Shown here: one piece after another, positions 7,556 through 13,310 of the stretch
How the letters are laid out: each line of letters begins with the position of its first letter
How positions within the stretch are numbered: the stretch's first letter is position 1
Assembly: GCA_002788755.1 (NCBI GenBank)
Contig: PFRW01000029.1
Coordinates: 1-13,310, forward strand
From: Candidatus Peregrinibacteria bacterium CG_4_9_14_0_2_um_filter_41_14
GTDB lineage: Bacteria; Patescibacteriota; Gracilibacteria; UBA1369; UM-FILTER-41-14
Length of the DNA: 13,310 bases
Direction: 5' to 3'
Translations under genes and position numbers: made by a program
Notes under the pieces: model-generated
Seen by the model: only the letters and a program-made list of their open reading frames with translations
Databases searched by the model: none
Told to the model about the DNA's origin: nothing

Positions 7556-7578
7556 TTATTGTCAAGCCCCACAAAACC

Positions 7579-7704
7579 CCAGAAGCTTAAAAAGTATTCA
7601 GATTTTGCCGCAGCAAAAGATTTTTTTTGTAAGCGTACATAGACGTACGCGTCAAAAAAAATCTTGCAGCTAAGGTGAAAGATGGATGCTTTTTAAGTTT
7701 CTGG
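7579..7704 (-). repeat. long imperfect inverted repeat forming the tRNA-Asp 3' trailer
   Basis: The 126 bases fold back on themselves over nearly their whole length. Outer arms 7579-7597 and 7686-7704 (19 bases) pair at all but two positions. A middle part pairs TTTTGCC (7603-7609) with GGTGAAA (7674-7680), using wobble pairs. Inner arms AAGATTTTTTTTG (7617-7629) and CAAAAAAAATCTT (7653-7665) are perfect, and the tip is GCGTAC/GTACGC (7633-7638, 7645-7650) around a 6-base loop. The outer arm includes the CCA end of the tRNA (7702-7704). It could be a transcription terminator, a processing signal, or a small non-coding mobile element inserted at the tRNA end. Confidence 0.65.
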
Positions 7705-7778
7705 CGGGATGGACGGGATTTGAACCCGCGACCTCCTGCGTGACAGGCAGGCGCTCTAACCAACTGAGCTACCACCCC
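7702..7778 (-). tRNA. tRNA-Asp (anticodon GTC)
   Basis: A complete 77-base cloverleaf with CCA encoded. The acceptor stem pairs GGGGTGG (7772-7778) with CCATCCC (7706-7712), with one G-T pair; the discriminator base is G (7705) and CCA is at 7702-7704. The D arm, the anticodon stem CCTGC/GCAGG and the T arm CGGG-TTCAAAT-CCCG are all present. The anticodon GTC is at 7742-7744, so it reads GAC and GAU. It stands alone, with no other tRNA nearby. Confidence 0.97.
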
Positions 7779-7797
7779 GAGTGGTAAAAGCCTCGCA

Positions 7798-7826
7798 ATT
7801 TTATTCAACTACCAAACTTTTGGCAA
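7798..7826 (-). promoter_or_regulatory. promoter of tRNA-Asp
   Basis: Minus-strand TTGCCA (7821-7826), a 17-base spacer, and TAAAAT (7798-7803), each with five of six consensus bases. The -10 lies 19 bases before the mature tRNA 5' end, giving a leader of about 12 bases to be removed by RNase P. Confidence 0.75.
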
Positions 7827-7888
7827 GAGAAAATTAACAAGTGTCAAACAATTATCCAAGCAGATCGAAATTCGACCAGTCCAACAGT

Positions 7889-7918
7889 TTGACCCTATCG
7901 CAACATATGGGATAGCAT
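7889..7918 (+). promoter_or_regulatory. candidate promoter of the regulator-acyltransferase pair, with a small palindrome
   Basis: TTGACC (7889-7894), an 18-base spacer and TAGCAT (7913-7918), followed by the regulator ATG at 7944. The -10 lies within a perfect small inverted repeat GGGAT-AGC-ATCCC (7909-7921), which could be an operator. A second short palindrome, TCGAA-A-TTCGA, lies upstream around 7864-7874. The -10 match is only four of six bases. Confidence 0.4.
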
Positions 7919-7943
7919 CCCTTGTCACCTTATCATCCTACAA

Positions 7944-8600
7944 ATGCGAATTGGCATCATCACAAATACGGGCTCACTGCCCACCCTGCTGGCTAACGAA
8001 CTCAAACAAGCAAATCACGTCATCTTCCCCTACCACATCAATCTCACGTCAATTCCCACTCATGTTCTCCAAGGCTTAGAACTAATCATTCTCGCCGTCA
8101 CAAACATCGAACAAGCAGAATGGCTGATAAAATCAATTAAGAGCCTACATAAAATCAAAATCATCGTCACCGGTCCAAATGTTACCCTCATCAACAAAAG
8201 CCAACTAATCAAAGCCGGCGCCGACTACTACCTAAACTATCCAAACGAAAGCAAACTAATCCACGAGGTCATTCACTGGTTACAAACTTCGGCCTTTAAT
8301 CACCTCAAACACCTCACCTACAAAGATTTGGTACTCGATCCCAACATGCACACTCTTGCTCGCCAAAAAAAATTTTACCGCTTACCCAACAAAGAATATT
8401 TACTCATGGAACATTTTTTAAAATATCCCAACCAAATTCACTCCAAGCGCACTCTAATGGAAACCATTTGGGACATGAACGCCGACACAAACTCTACAAC
8501 CGTCGAAACCCACATCTGCAATCTGCGCAAAAAAATGGACACCGAATTTCCCGAAAAACGCCTCCACACAATCCCCTATTCAGGCTATATTCTAAAATAG
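7944..8600 (+). CDS. OmpR-family transcription regulator with a degenerate receiver domain
   Basis: The 218 residues have two parts. Residues 1-113 look like a response-regulator receiver fold, but the N-terminal acidic pair is absent (MRIGIITN), the phosphoacceptor position after LELIIL is Ala51 instead of Asp, and the conserved Lys is Asn98 (ADYYLNYP); the switch Thr76 remains. Residues about 124-218 are a winged helix of OmpR/PhoB type, with the recognition helix TTVETHICNLRKKM (185-198) and the C-terminal hairpin HTIPYSGYIL. It therefore probably binds DNA in tandem but is not controlled by standard phosphotransfer. No histidine kinase lies beside it. The acyltransferase gene follows 21 bases later, so they are likely cotranscribed and the regulator may control that pair. 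The start is the first ATG; no Shine-Dalgarno sequence. Confidence 0.85.
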   Translation: MRIGIITNTGSLPTLLANELKQANHVIFPYHINLTSIPTHVLQGLELIILAVTNIEQAEWLIKSIKSLHKIKIIVTGPNVTLINKSQLIKAGADYYLNYPNESKLIHEVIHWLQTSAFNHLKHLTYKDLVLDPNMHTLARQKKFYRLPNKEYLLMEHFLKYPNQIHSKRTLMETIWDMNADTNSTTVETHICNLRKKMDTEFPEKRLHTIPYSGYILK

Positions 8601-8621
8601 AACTAGCCACTAATTTATTAA

Positions 8622-9392
8622 ATGTCTAAATCAATTCGATTCTCCGAAATCGATGCCTGGCGCGGATACGCACTCTTTGCCATGGCCATTTACCATTTCT
8701 TTTATTTTTTACACTACGGCAATATAATCAACATCCCTTACGGTAGCCAAACCCTGCCAGTTATTACATTAGAAGCAATCGGCTCATTTGCTCGCAATAG
8801 CTTTGTCTTTTTAGTTGGAATTAGCGCCGCCCTCTCTTACATCAAGCGCTCCGTCATTCTCAAACACCCCTTCAACAAAATCTATCTCCACTTTTTAAAA
8901 CGAGGCATCCTCGTCATCCTTAGCGCCTCACTTATTAGTATCGGCAGCTACATTTTCGCATCCGACAAATTTATCTACTTTGGCATTCTCCATTTTATTG
9001 GCCTTTCTATAATTTTTATCCCCTTTTTTCTCTACAATAAGTCAATTGCCACAGGAGGATTAATCATTAGTATTCTCGTAGCCTTTTTAGTCCCCACAAT
9101 CAACCTAAATCCAAACTATTTAACCCTTATTTTAGGACTAACCACCCCCTACGCAACCATCGACTATTTCCCCTTCCTGCATTGGTTCCCCCTAATTATC
9201 TTTGGTGGCCTCGTTGGTTTGCACCTATACACAAACTATAAATCACACCCAATATTATTACGCACCTCGGCCTATGTCCCCAAACCAAAATGGCTAATAT
9301 ACATAGGCAATCACACATTTAGCATCTATTTTATCCACATAACTTTACTGCTCATTCTCACCGGCATTCTGCAAATCATCTTCATCAATTAA
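8622..9392 (+). CDS. DUF1624-type membrane acyltransferase (heparan-alpha-glucosaminide N-acetyltransferase-like)
   Basis: Integral membrane protein of 256 residues. The N-terminus FSEIDAWRGYALFAMAIYHF (7-26) is the family signature: an R/E-x-DxxRG start with a His in the first membrane segment. Further family features are FVFLVGISAALSY (61-73), FIYFGILHFIGLS (117-129), TIDYFPFLHWFPLIIFG (179-195) and the C-terminal IGNHTFSIYFIHI (228-240). About 7 or 8 membrane segments are visible. Known members move an acetyl group from cytoplasmic acetyl-CoA to an extracellular sugar. The length fits the bacterial short forms. It follows the regulator by 21 bases and precedes the Tyr-rich exported protein. 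A cell-surface sugar as substrate is inference; nothing here identifies it. Related acyltransferase-3 proteins share a similar N-terminus and are the main alternative. Confidence 0.8.
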   Translation: MSKSIRFSEIDAWRGYALFAMAIYHFFYFLHYGNIINIPYGSQTLPVITLEAIGSFARNSFVFLVGISAALSYIKRSVILKHPFNKIYLHFLKRGILVILSASLISIGSYIFASDKFIYFGILHFIGLSIIFIPFFLYNKSIATGGLIISILVAFLVPTINLNPNYLTLILGLTTPYATIDYFPFLHWFPLIIFGGLVGLHLYTNYKSHPILLRTSAYVPKPKWLIYIGNHTFSIYFIHITLLLILTGILQIIFIN

Positions 9393-9398
9393 AATATC

Positions 9399-9426
9399 TT
9401 TACAAGAATGCCCAAAATAGTATTAT
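9399..9426 (+). promoter_or_regulatory. promoter of the Tyr-rich secreted protein gene
   Basis: TTTACA (9399-9404), a 16-base spacer and TATTAT (9421-9426), each five of six consensus bases. Transcription would start near 9433, giving a leader of about 26 bases. It begins just after the acyltransferase stop, so the secreted protein is probably expressed independently. Confidence 0.65.
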
Positions 9427-9458
9427 TCCATTGAAAAACATCACTTAACACACCCCCC

Positions 9459-9944
9459 ATGATCAAAAAAACACTTACCATTGGCAGCCTTCTCCTTCTA
9501 GGAATTGGCCTAATCGGCATTACAGCTGGCGCCTACTATTCACAAGCCTCATATGCTTGCGACTACAATTACACCAACTGTAACTACAACTACTACAATT
9601 CTGCCGACACTAGCTACTACGGCCAATCTCAAATGTACGGCTACAACTATAACAATGGCTACGGTTACAACAACTACTACGCAACCAACTACAACAATAA
9701 CTACTCAAACAGTTACAATAACAGCTATTACGGTAACACCGGCTACGGCTACAGCAACTCCTACCCGGCCTACAACTCATACACATACCGCAACCCAAGC
9801 GCCTATTACAGCAACAGCGGCGTTTCTCACGACTACCGAACCGGCTATAACAATGGCTACAGCGACGGTTACAGCCATCAAGCCTACAACCCAAACAGCT
9901 ACTACAGTTACTATAGCGAGTATGGGTATGGCTACACATATTAA
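9459..9944 (+). CDS. secreted Tyr/Asn/Gly/Ser-rich low-complexity protein
   Basis: I do not recognise a family. The 161 residues begin with a clear signal peptide: MIKK, a hydrophobic core (about 5-24) and a likely cleavage after AGA (23-25) or SYA (31-33). By my count the part from residue 26 holds 43 Tyr and 26 Asn in 136 residues, with few charges and almost no aliphatic residues. Short variants of GYGY, NNGY, NSY and SYY recur without a fixed period. Two cysteines (C34, C41) sit near the mature N-terminus. Such compositions occur in amyloid-like, prion-like and adhesive surface proteins, so a self-assembling surface or matrix component is a reasonable inference. Other frames over this region also stay open because of the repetitive DNA; the signal peptide and promoter identify this frame. 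A bidirectional terminator follows. Confidence 0.8.
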   Translation: MIKKTLTIGSLLLLGIGLIGITAGAYYSQASYACDYNYTNCNYNYYNSADTSYYGQSQMYGYNYNNGYGYNNYYATNYNNNYSNSYNNSYYGNTGYGYSNSYPAYNSYTYRNPSAYYSNSGVSHDYRTGYNNGYSDGYSHQAYNPNSYYSYYSEYGYGYTY

Positions 9945-9961
9945 GCAAATCAATTAGCTCA

Positions 9962-10005
9962 AACCAAACAAGGCTTCTTCCAAGCACGAAGAGCCTTTTT
10001 TGGTT
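9962..10005. terminator. bidirectional intrinsic terminator
   Basis: A hairpin of AAGGCTTCTTC (9970-9980) with GAAGAGCCTT (9988-9997), one base bulged, and a 7-base loop. It is flanked by AACCAAA (9962-9968) and TTTTGGTT (9998-10005), which extend the stem and supply T tracts on both strands. It lies between two convergent genes ending at 9944 and 10014, so it can stop transcription from both sides. Confidence 0.85.
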
Positions 10006-10013
10006 AATCCGAG

Positions 10014-10880
10014 CTAAGATTGATCCAATACTTCAAGTGCCTCACCCCTCAATTGGGCACATTTTGCCGCAACTTCAGCATCAACCAACTCCCCCAAGCG
10101 CATAGACAGATAACTTTTTAACCCAACAGGTAGCAAAGCGCCTGCTCCCTCTTCTAATATAGCCATCACCTGCTTATTCGTTCCCTCCAGCATCAAAGCA
10201 ACTCTATCTGCTGACACCATTCTCAAATCTAGCACCATTTTTAAATATTGCACGCCTAATGCCCCCACATTTGGCAATGCCCGTATTTTGTCTTCATTCA
10301 ATATGCCATCTGACGCATACTCTTCCAAGAACCCCTGCAATGTCCCTCCCTTAGGAGCCAAAATGTGCAATAAGCTCATTCGCATCCTCATCGGCATCAA
10401 ATTCTCGCCTCCACCCCATTGTAACATTACCACATGCATAGGCGTTGCTAATTCCTCATCACTAAAATCAGTAACAGACAGTTCTACCTTTTCGGCCTCT
10501 ACTCTTTCCACGGGAATCTCCTTGACTGTTAGCATATTATCAAAAAATATCCGAATTGTCTTAGCACCAACTTTACCGTCCCTAGACATTCGAGGCATTT
10601 TTGTCAAATCTCCATTCTGCTTTTGCAAAACATTCAAAAACGTTCCTAAAGGCTGATCCGCAAAGAGACCCCGTAAACGTCCACGCATTGCTAGAGTAAC
10701 TGTAGACATCCCTTCCCCTCCCTCCCCCCAGTTCCTAAACACCTCATGCAGACTGGTATTTAACTCAGCTGGCGTAAACGAAAACGTACGTAGACCTGTA
10801 CCTCTACTAACCCAAAAATCATATGCCGCCGCCTTTGTAAATATCTCACCCTCTTCCAAATCTAACCTAGAATACCCCAT
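10014..10880 (-). CDS. hypothetical protein with two copies of an internal module
   Basis: I do not recognise a family. The 288 residues are soluble, with no signal peptide or membrane segment. Two segments, about 35-117 and 139-221, align with each other: FTPAEL/FSDEEL starts (35, 139), a shared Trp (51, 155) followed by a Gly/Glu-rich turn, a hydrophobic helix (about 60-73, 164-176), then GTFL/QGFL, and a final Gly-centred hairpin motif, KVGAKTIRIFF (103-113) and LPNVGALGVQYL (202-213). The last motif resembles helix-hairpin-helix or RNA polymerase alpha-CTD-like DNA-binding elements, so nucleic-acid binding is possible but unproven. Residues 222-288 are helical and acidic at the end. Upstream at the minus strand there is a perfect TTGACA (10919-10924) but only a weak -10. 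It converges on the Tyr-rich protein gene. Confidence 0.75.
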   Translation of the reverse strand: MGYSRLDLEEGEIFTKAAAYDFWVSRGTGLRTFSFTPAELNTSLHEVFRNWGEGGEGMSTVTLAMRGRLRGLFADQPLGTFLNVLQKQNGDLTKMPRMSRDGKVGAKTIRIFFDNMLTVKEIPVERVEAEKVELSVTDFSDEELATPMHVVMLQWGGGENLMPMRMRMSLLHILAPKGGTLQGFLEEYASDGILNEDKIRALPNVGALGVQYLKMVLDLRMVSADRVALMLEGTNKQVMAILEEGAGALLPVGLKSYLSMRLGELVDAEVAAKCAQLRGEALEVLDQS

Positions 10881-11031
10881 ACTATAAAATTAAAGATCAA
10901 ACCTTAACAAAGTACCCCCATTATGTCAACCCCAAAGAATCCAGAGTCTTCCAAAGTAAATCATCAACAAAACCCCTTTAACTTTCCCAAAAAATCCACC
11001 ATACTAACCCCAACTTCCAGCACCTCCCCCT

Positions 11032-12162
11032 ATGCCCCACCCGCAAAAAACCATTGGCATCGATTGTCGCTTCTACTCACTAAACATTGGCATTGGCCGC
11101 TACATTGCCGAACTAATTAGCGAACTCGGCAAACTAAATTCACCACATAAATACCTACTATTTTTTACCAAAACCGGTTGCGCAGAATTTACTCAAGCCA
11201 AGGGCAAACTCCCCACAAAAGACTCAGAGATCATCATTATTAACGCCCCCCACTACTCATTAGCCGAACAAACCACCTTCCTATGGGCACTAATTAAAGC
11301 CAAACCGGACCTAATGCATTTCACCAACTTTAATACGCCGATCCTCTACCCGTTTAAATCGATCGCGACTATCCACGACTTAACGCTCCATTTTTTTCCC
11401 GGTAACAAACTCAACAAACCATGGCATCGCCTTGCCTACCATCTCGCTTTTAAACGAACCATCAACCACGCCAGTCGCCTTATTACCGTCTCCAAACATA
11501 CCGCAAGCGATCTCAATCGCCTCTATCCGCAAACCAAAAACAAAACAACAACGATTCACTTAGGCGTAAAATCCGATTTTCACAAAAACGACTACCCAAA
11601 TATAAGCGCCAAATACAGCCTCCCACAACAATACCTCCTTTACGCCGGTAACTGGCGTGAGCACAAAAACATTCCCGCCCTCATTAAAGCCTTCGCCATT
11701 TTAAAAAAAGAATATACCTATAAAGGAAGCCTGGTTTTAACCGGCAAAACTCGTCCTCACCACCAAGACATCCCCGAACTGGTCACCAAACTCAACTTAC
11801 ACGATGTCATTTTTGTCGGCGATGTCGACTCACAAGACCTCCCCAGCCTCTTTCATTACGCCGAAGCCTTTGTCTTCCCCACATTATACGAAGGATTTGG
11901 CCTACCAGCACTAGAAGCCATGTACACAAATACCCCAGTAGTTGCCTCAAAATGCACCTGCCTACCAGAAGTGTGCGGTGACGCCGCCCAATATTTCAAC
12001 CCAAATTCACCGGAAGACATGGCAAAACAAATCAATCAAGTCATCACAACCCCCTCCCTCAAACAAGAGTTGATCAAAAAAGGCAAACAACGTGTAAACC
12101 AATTCTCTTTTGCAACCATGGCTCAACTTACCCATCAAATTTACAATCAATTACTCACCTAA
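11032..12162 (+). CDS. family 4 glycosyltransferase (GT-B fold)
   Basis: Transfers a sugar from a nucleotide-sugar donor to an envelope acceptor at the cytoplasmic side of the membrane. The 376 residues show the N-terminal TIGIDCRFYSLNIGIGRYIAEL pattern (7-28) with the GIGRY acceptor loop, ATIHDL (112-117), SRLITVSKHTASDL (148-161), the domain joint YAGNWREHKNIPALIKAF (204-221), where the usual Arg/Lys-Asn pair is present, and the donor-binding E-x7-E motif E287 to E295 in EGFGLPALE, then PEVCGDAAQYF (312-322). This resembles mannosyl- or rhamnosyl-type GT4 enzymes; the sugar cannot be told. The start is the only one possible, because an in-frame TAA lies at 11005-11007. The DUF721 gene follows 3 bases after its stop, so the two are cotranscribed. 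No clear promoter is visible in the 151-base gap upstream. Confidence 0.9.
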   Translation: MPHPQKTIGIDCRFYSLNIGIGRYIAELISELGKLNSPHKYLLFFTKTGCAEFTQAKGKLPTKDSEIIIINAPHYSLAEQTTFLWALIKAKPDLMHFTNFNTPILYPFKSIATIHDLTLHFFPGNKLNKPWHRLAYHLAFKRTINHASRLITVSKHTASDLNRLYPQTKNKTTTIHLGVKSDFHKNDYPNISAKYSLPQQYLLYAGNWREHKNIPALIKAFAILKKEYTYKGSLVLTGKTRPHHQDIPELVTKLNLHDVIFVGDVDSQDLPSLFHYAEAFVFPTLYEGFGLPALEAMYTNTPVVASKCTCLPEVCGDAAQYFNPNSPEDMAKQINQVITTPSLKQELIKKGKQRVNQFSFATMAQLTHQIYNQLLT

Positions 12163-12165
12163 ACC

Positions 12166-12495
12166 ATGATCACCTCTTTTCAAGACATCTTCAAAAAAAC
12201 TGCTAATCGATTCCATATCGGTCGCCAATTAGACGCCAGCCTCATTTGTACTTATGCGCGTGACTACCTCAAACAACATTTCACCGAAACCGATCAAATT
12301 AACGTAATCTCCTTTAAACTCAGCAAACTCACCCTCTCCACTCCGGATGCAATTTCCGCCCAAAAACTCACCAGCCACAAACTAGACTTAATCGATTTAA
12401 TAAACGAAAAATGCGGCACACCAACAGTTCAAAAGATCTTAATAAAAATCACAAACATTCCCTATCAACAAGAAGTGAACGAGACAATGCAATAA
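12166..12495 (+). CDS. DUF721 / DciA-like protein
   Basis: The 109 residues match the pattern of DUF721 proteins: an N-terminal helix pair (about 12-37), a strand INVISFKLSKLTLST (45-59), the SAQKLTSHKLDLIDLIN segment (64-80), which corresponds to the family's conserved region in which a helix carries a Leu/Lys pattern ending in IN, and a final strand VQKILIKI (88-95). DciA members help load the replicative helicase DnaB in bacteria without DnaC; short DUF721 proteins may do something else. Here it is cotranscribed with a glycosyltransferase, starting 3 bases after its stop with no ribosome binding site, and ends just before the rpsP promoter. The family call is by pattern alone. Confidence 0.6.
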   Translation: MITSFQDIFKKTANRFHIGRQLDASLICTYARDYLKQHFTETDQINVISFKLSKLTLSTPDAISAQKLTSHKLDLIDLINEKCGTPTVQKILIKITNIPYQQEVNETMQ

Positions 12496-12499
12496 ACGC

Positions 12500-12527
12500 T
12501 TGACAACAACTAATCTCACGCTAAAAT
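12500..12527 (+). promoter_or_regulatory. strong promoter of the rpsP-KH operon
   Basis: A perfect TTGACA (12500-12505), a 16-base spacer and TAAAAT (12522-12527, five of six consensus bases). Transcription would begin near 12534, about 25 bases before the GTG start of rpsP. It starts only 4 bases after the stop of the preceding gene. Confidence 0.8.
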
Positions 12528-12558
12528 CAGAACACTTTATTATTTAGCGATATTTCCT

Positions 12559-12948
12559 GTGCTCAGAATCCGACTGCAAAGAACTGGTCGTAAAAATCGT
12601 GCGGAATACCGTGTAGTAATCGCCGAACAACATCTAGCTGTTAAAAAAGCAGCCTTAGAAATTGTTGGCCATTACCTACCAACCCGTACACCCAAAGTTA
12701 TCGAAATCGACCTAGTCAAAGTTAAACACTGGATCGACCGTGGTGCCCAACCAACCGACACTGTTGCTTCTTTATGTAAACAACTTGGAATGGACGGAAT
12801 GGACAAATACATGGAACCAAGAACCAGAAAACGTAAGCCAACCAAAGAGCCTGTTGTAGCCGAAACTGCACCAGCAGCCGAAGCGCCAGCTGAGGCCATG
12901 CCTGAAGCCGAACCTACTCCAGAACCAGAAGCAGCTCCAGAAGAATAA
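12559..12948 (+). CDS. rpsP: 30S ribosomal protein S16
   Basis: Small-subunit protein needed for 30S assembly. The start is GTG, preceded by TTTCCT and no Shine-Dalgarno sequence; it gives MLRIRLQRTGRKNRAEYRVV, the expected S16 N-terminus. The S16 fold covers about 1-82, including EIVGHYLP (34-41) and a helix HWIDRGAQPTDTVASLCKQLG (57-77). At 129 residues it is about 40 longer than common S16 proteins: a basic segment RTRKRKPTKEP (88-98) is followed by an Ala/Pro/Glu-rich acidic tail to the end. Codon use differs from neighbouring genes: G and C are balanced on the + strand instead of C-rich, as expected for a highly expressed gene. The KH protein gene follows 48 bases later, a pairing common in bacteria. 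Confidence 0.97.
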   Translation: MLRIRLQRTGRKNRAEYRVVIAEQHLAVKKAALEIVGHYLPTRTPKVIEIDLVKVKHWIDRGAQPTDTVASLCKQLGMDGMDKYMEPRTRKRKPTKEPVVAETAPAAEAPAEAMPEAEPTPEPEAAPEE

Positions 12949-12996
12949 TTCCTCCTACAAAAACTATACGAAACTTACTCCTAACCACGAACAACC

Positions 12997-13310
12997 ATGG
13001 ACTTAAATGCTGATGCAGCAAACACAACGAAAGACCGTGATTTTGTTGAATTTGTCATTAAATCAATCGTTGATTACCCGGAACAAGTAGAAATCCTACG
13101 CACAATTGATGATCTTGGTATTCTTATTACCGTAAAAGTTGCTAAAGACGACATGGGCAAAGTAGTAGGCCGAAATGGTCAAACCGCCAAAGCCATGCGT
13201 GTTTTATTACGCCTTGTTGGTTCTCAAGAAAGCAACCGTGTTAATCTTAAAATCCTTGAACCGGACGGCTCAGAAGCTGCAACCGGCATGGATGATGAAG
13301 AAGAAAACAT
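12997..13310 (+). CDS. khpA: KH-domain RNA-binding protein, KhpA (YlqC) family, partial at the window edge
   Basis: The frame begins at ATG 12997 and runs off the end after 104 codons. The KH signature is clear: DFVEFVIKSIVDYPEQVEI (15-33), a beta strand GILITVKVAK (41-50), then the GxxG loop in VGRNGQTAKAMRVLLRLVG (57-75) and a final strand NRVNLKILEP (80-89). KhpA proteins bind RNA and in several bacteria act with KhpB in cell division and RNA metabolism. It has a 14-residue extension before the domain and an acidic tail with a run of Asp/Glu at the cut end, longer than typical KhpA of about 76-80 residues. It shares the rpsP promoter and the same balanced base use. No stop is seen, so the true length is unknown. 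Confidence 0.92.
   Translation, partial: MDLNADAANTTKDRDFVEFVIKSIVDYPEQVEILRTIDDLGILITVKVAKDDMGKVVGRNGQTAKAMRVLLRLVGSQESNRVNLKILEPDGSEAATGMDDEEEN

Noticed and set aside
7351..7572. A second minus-strand frame overlapping the ribbon-helix-helix gene
   Set aside because: It shows no recognisable fold, runs through the palindromes and is a shadow of the better frame.
7505..7704. A CRISPR array or classical insertion sequence
   Set aside because: The repeats are inverted, not direct; no spacers, no transposase and no target-site duplication are visible.
7587..7808. A 73-residue minus-strand frame across the tRNA
   Set aside because: Its VAQLVRAPACHAGGRGFKSR stretch is the familiar false translation of a tRNA gene.
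9553..9987. Thr-rich plus-strand and Cys/Arg-rich minus-strand frames over the Tyr-rich gene
   Set aside because: They arise from the repetitive tac/aac codons; neither has a signal peptide or a promoter placed for it.
10923..11120. A 65-residue plus-strand frame before and into the glycosyltransferase gene
   Set aside because: It is out of frame with the glycosyltransferase, low in complexity, and its last third only re-reads that gene. The gap 10881-11031 otherwise holds just a minus-strand TTGACA.
348..12948. Use of TGA as glycine, as in Gracilibacteria
   Set aside because: All recognised genes are full length under the standard code and none needs TGA to be read through.

Overview
The window looks like chromosomal DNA of a bacterium with a small, streamlined genome, most probably a member of the Candidate Phyla Radiation (Patescibacteria). 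This is inference from several signs: almost no Shine-Dalgarno sequences, compact genes that abut or overlap, no TGA stop codon among 14 complete genes, an S16 protein with an added acidic tail followed by a KH-domain gene, and a DUF721/DciA-like protein. The standard genetic code fits every full-length gene. The + strand is C- and A-rich whichever strand carries the gene, so proteins from + genes are rich in Thr, Asn, Lys, Pro and Gln, while those from - genes are rich in Val, Gly, Met and Trp.

Layout. 1-347: no intact gene; a decayed minus-strand frame resembles diaminopimelate epimerase. 348-2141 (-): a cyclophilin-type lipoprotein and a NifS/IscS-type cysteine desulfurase. 2212-5999 (+): a clamp-loader delta'-like subunit and a large class A penicillin-binding protein with an Ig-like domain and a Pro-rich tail. 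5988-7217 (-): an unknown polytopic membrane protein with a strong extended -10 promoter, then lumazine synthase, whose start is set by the only good ribosome binding site here. 7289-7778 (-): an orphan ribbon-helix-helix repressor/antitoxin behind two interlocking palindromes, and a tRNA-Asp whose 3' trailer is one long imperfect hairpin.

7944-9944 (+): an OmpR-type regulator whose receiver domain lacks the phosphoacceptor Asp, a DUF1624-type membrane acyltransferase 21 bases downstream, and a separately promoted secreted protein that is about 32% tyrosine. A bidirectional terminator separates this from 10014-10880 (-), an unrecognised protein with two copies of a roughly 83-residue module. 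11032-12495 (+): a GT4 glycosyltransferase and the DUF721/DciA-like protein. 12559 to the end (+): rpsP behind a near-consensus promoter, then a KhpA-type KH protein cut by the window edge.

Working together: the penicillin-binding protein, glycosyltransferase, acyltransferase and Tyr-rich exported protein all concern the cell envelope. The delta' and DciA-like proteins belong to replication. S16, KhpA and tRNA-Asp belong to translation. The least explained stretches are 7505-7704 (palindromes and giant tRNA trailer hairpin), the Tyr-rich protein, and the duplicated-module protein.
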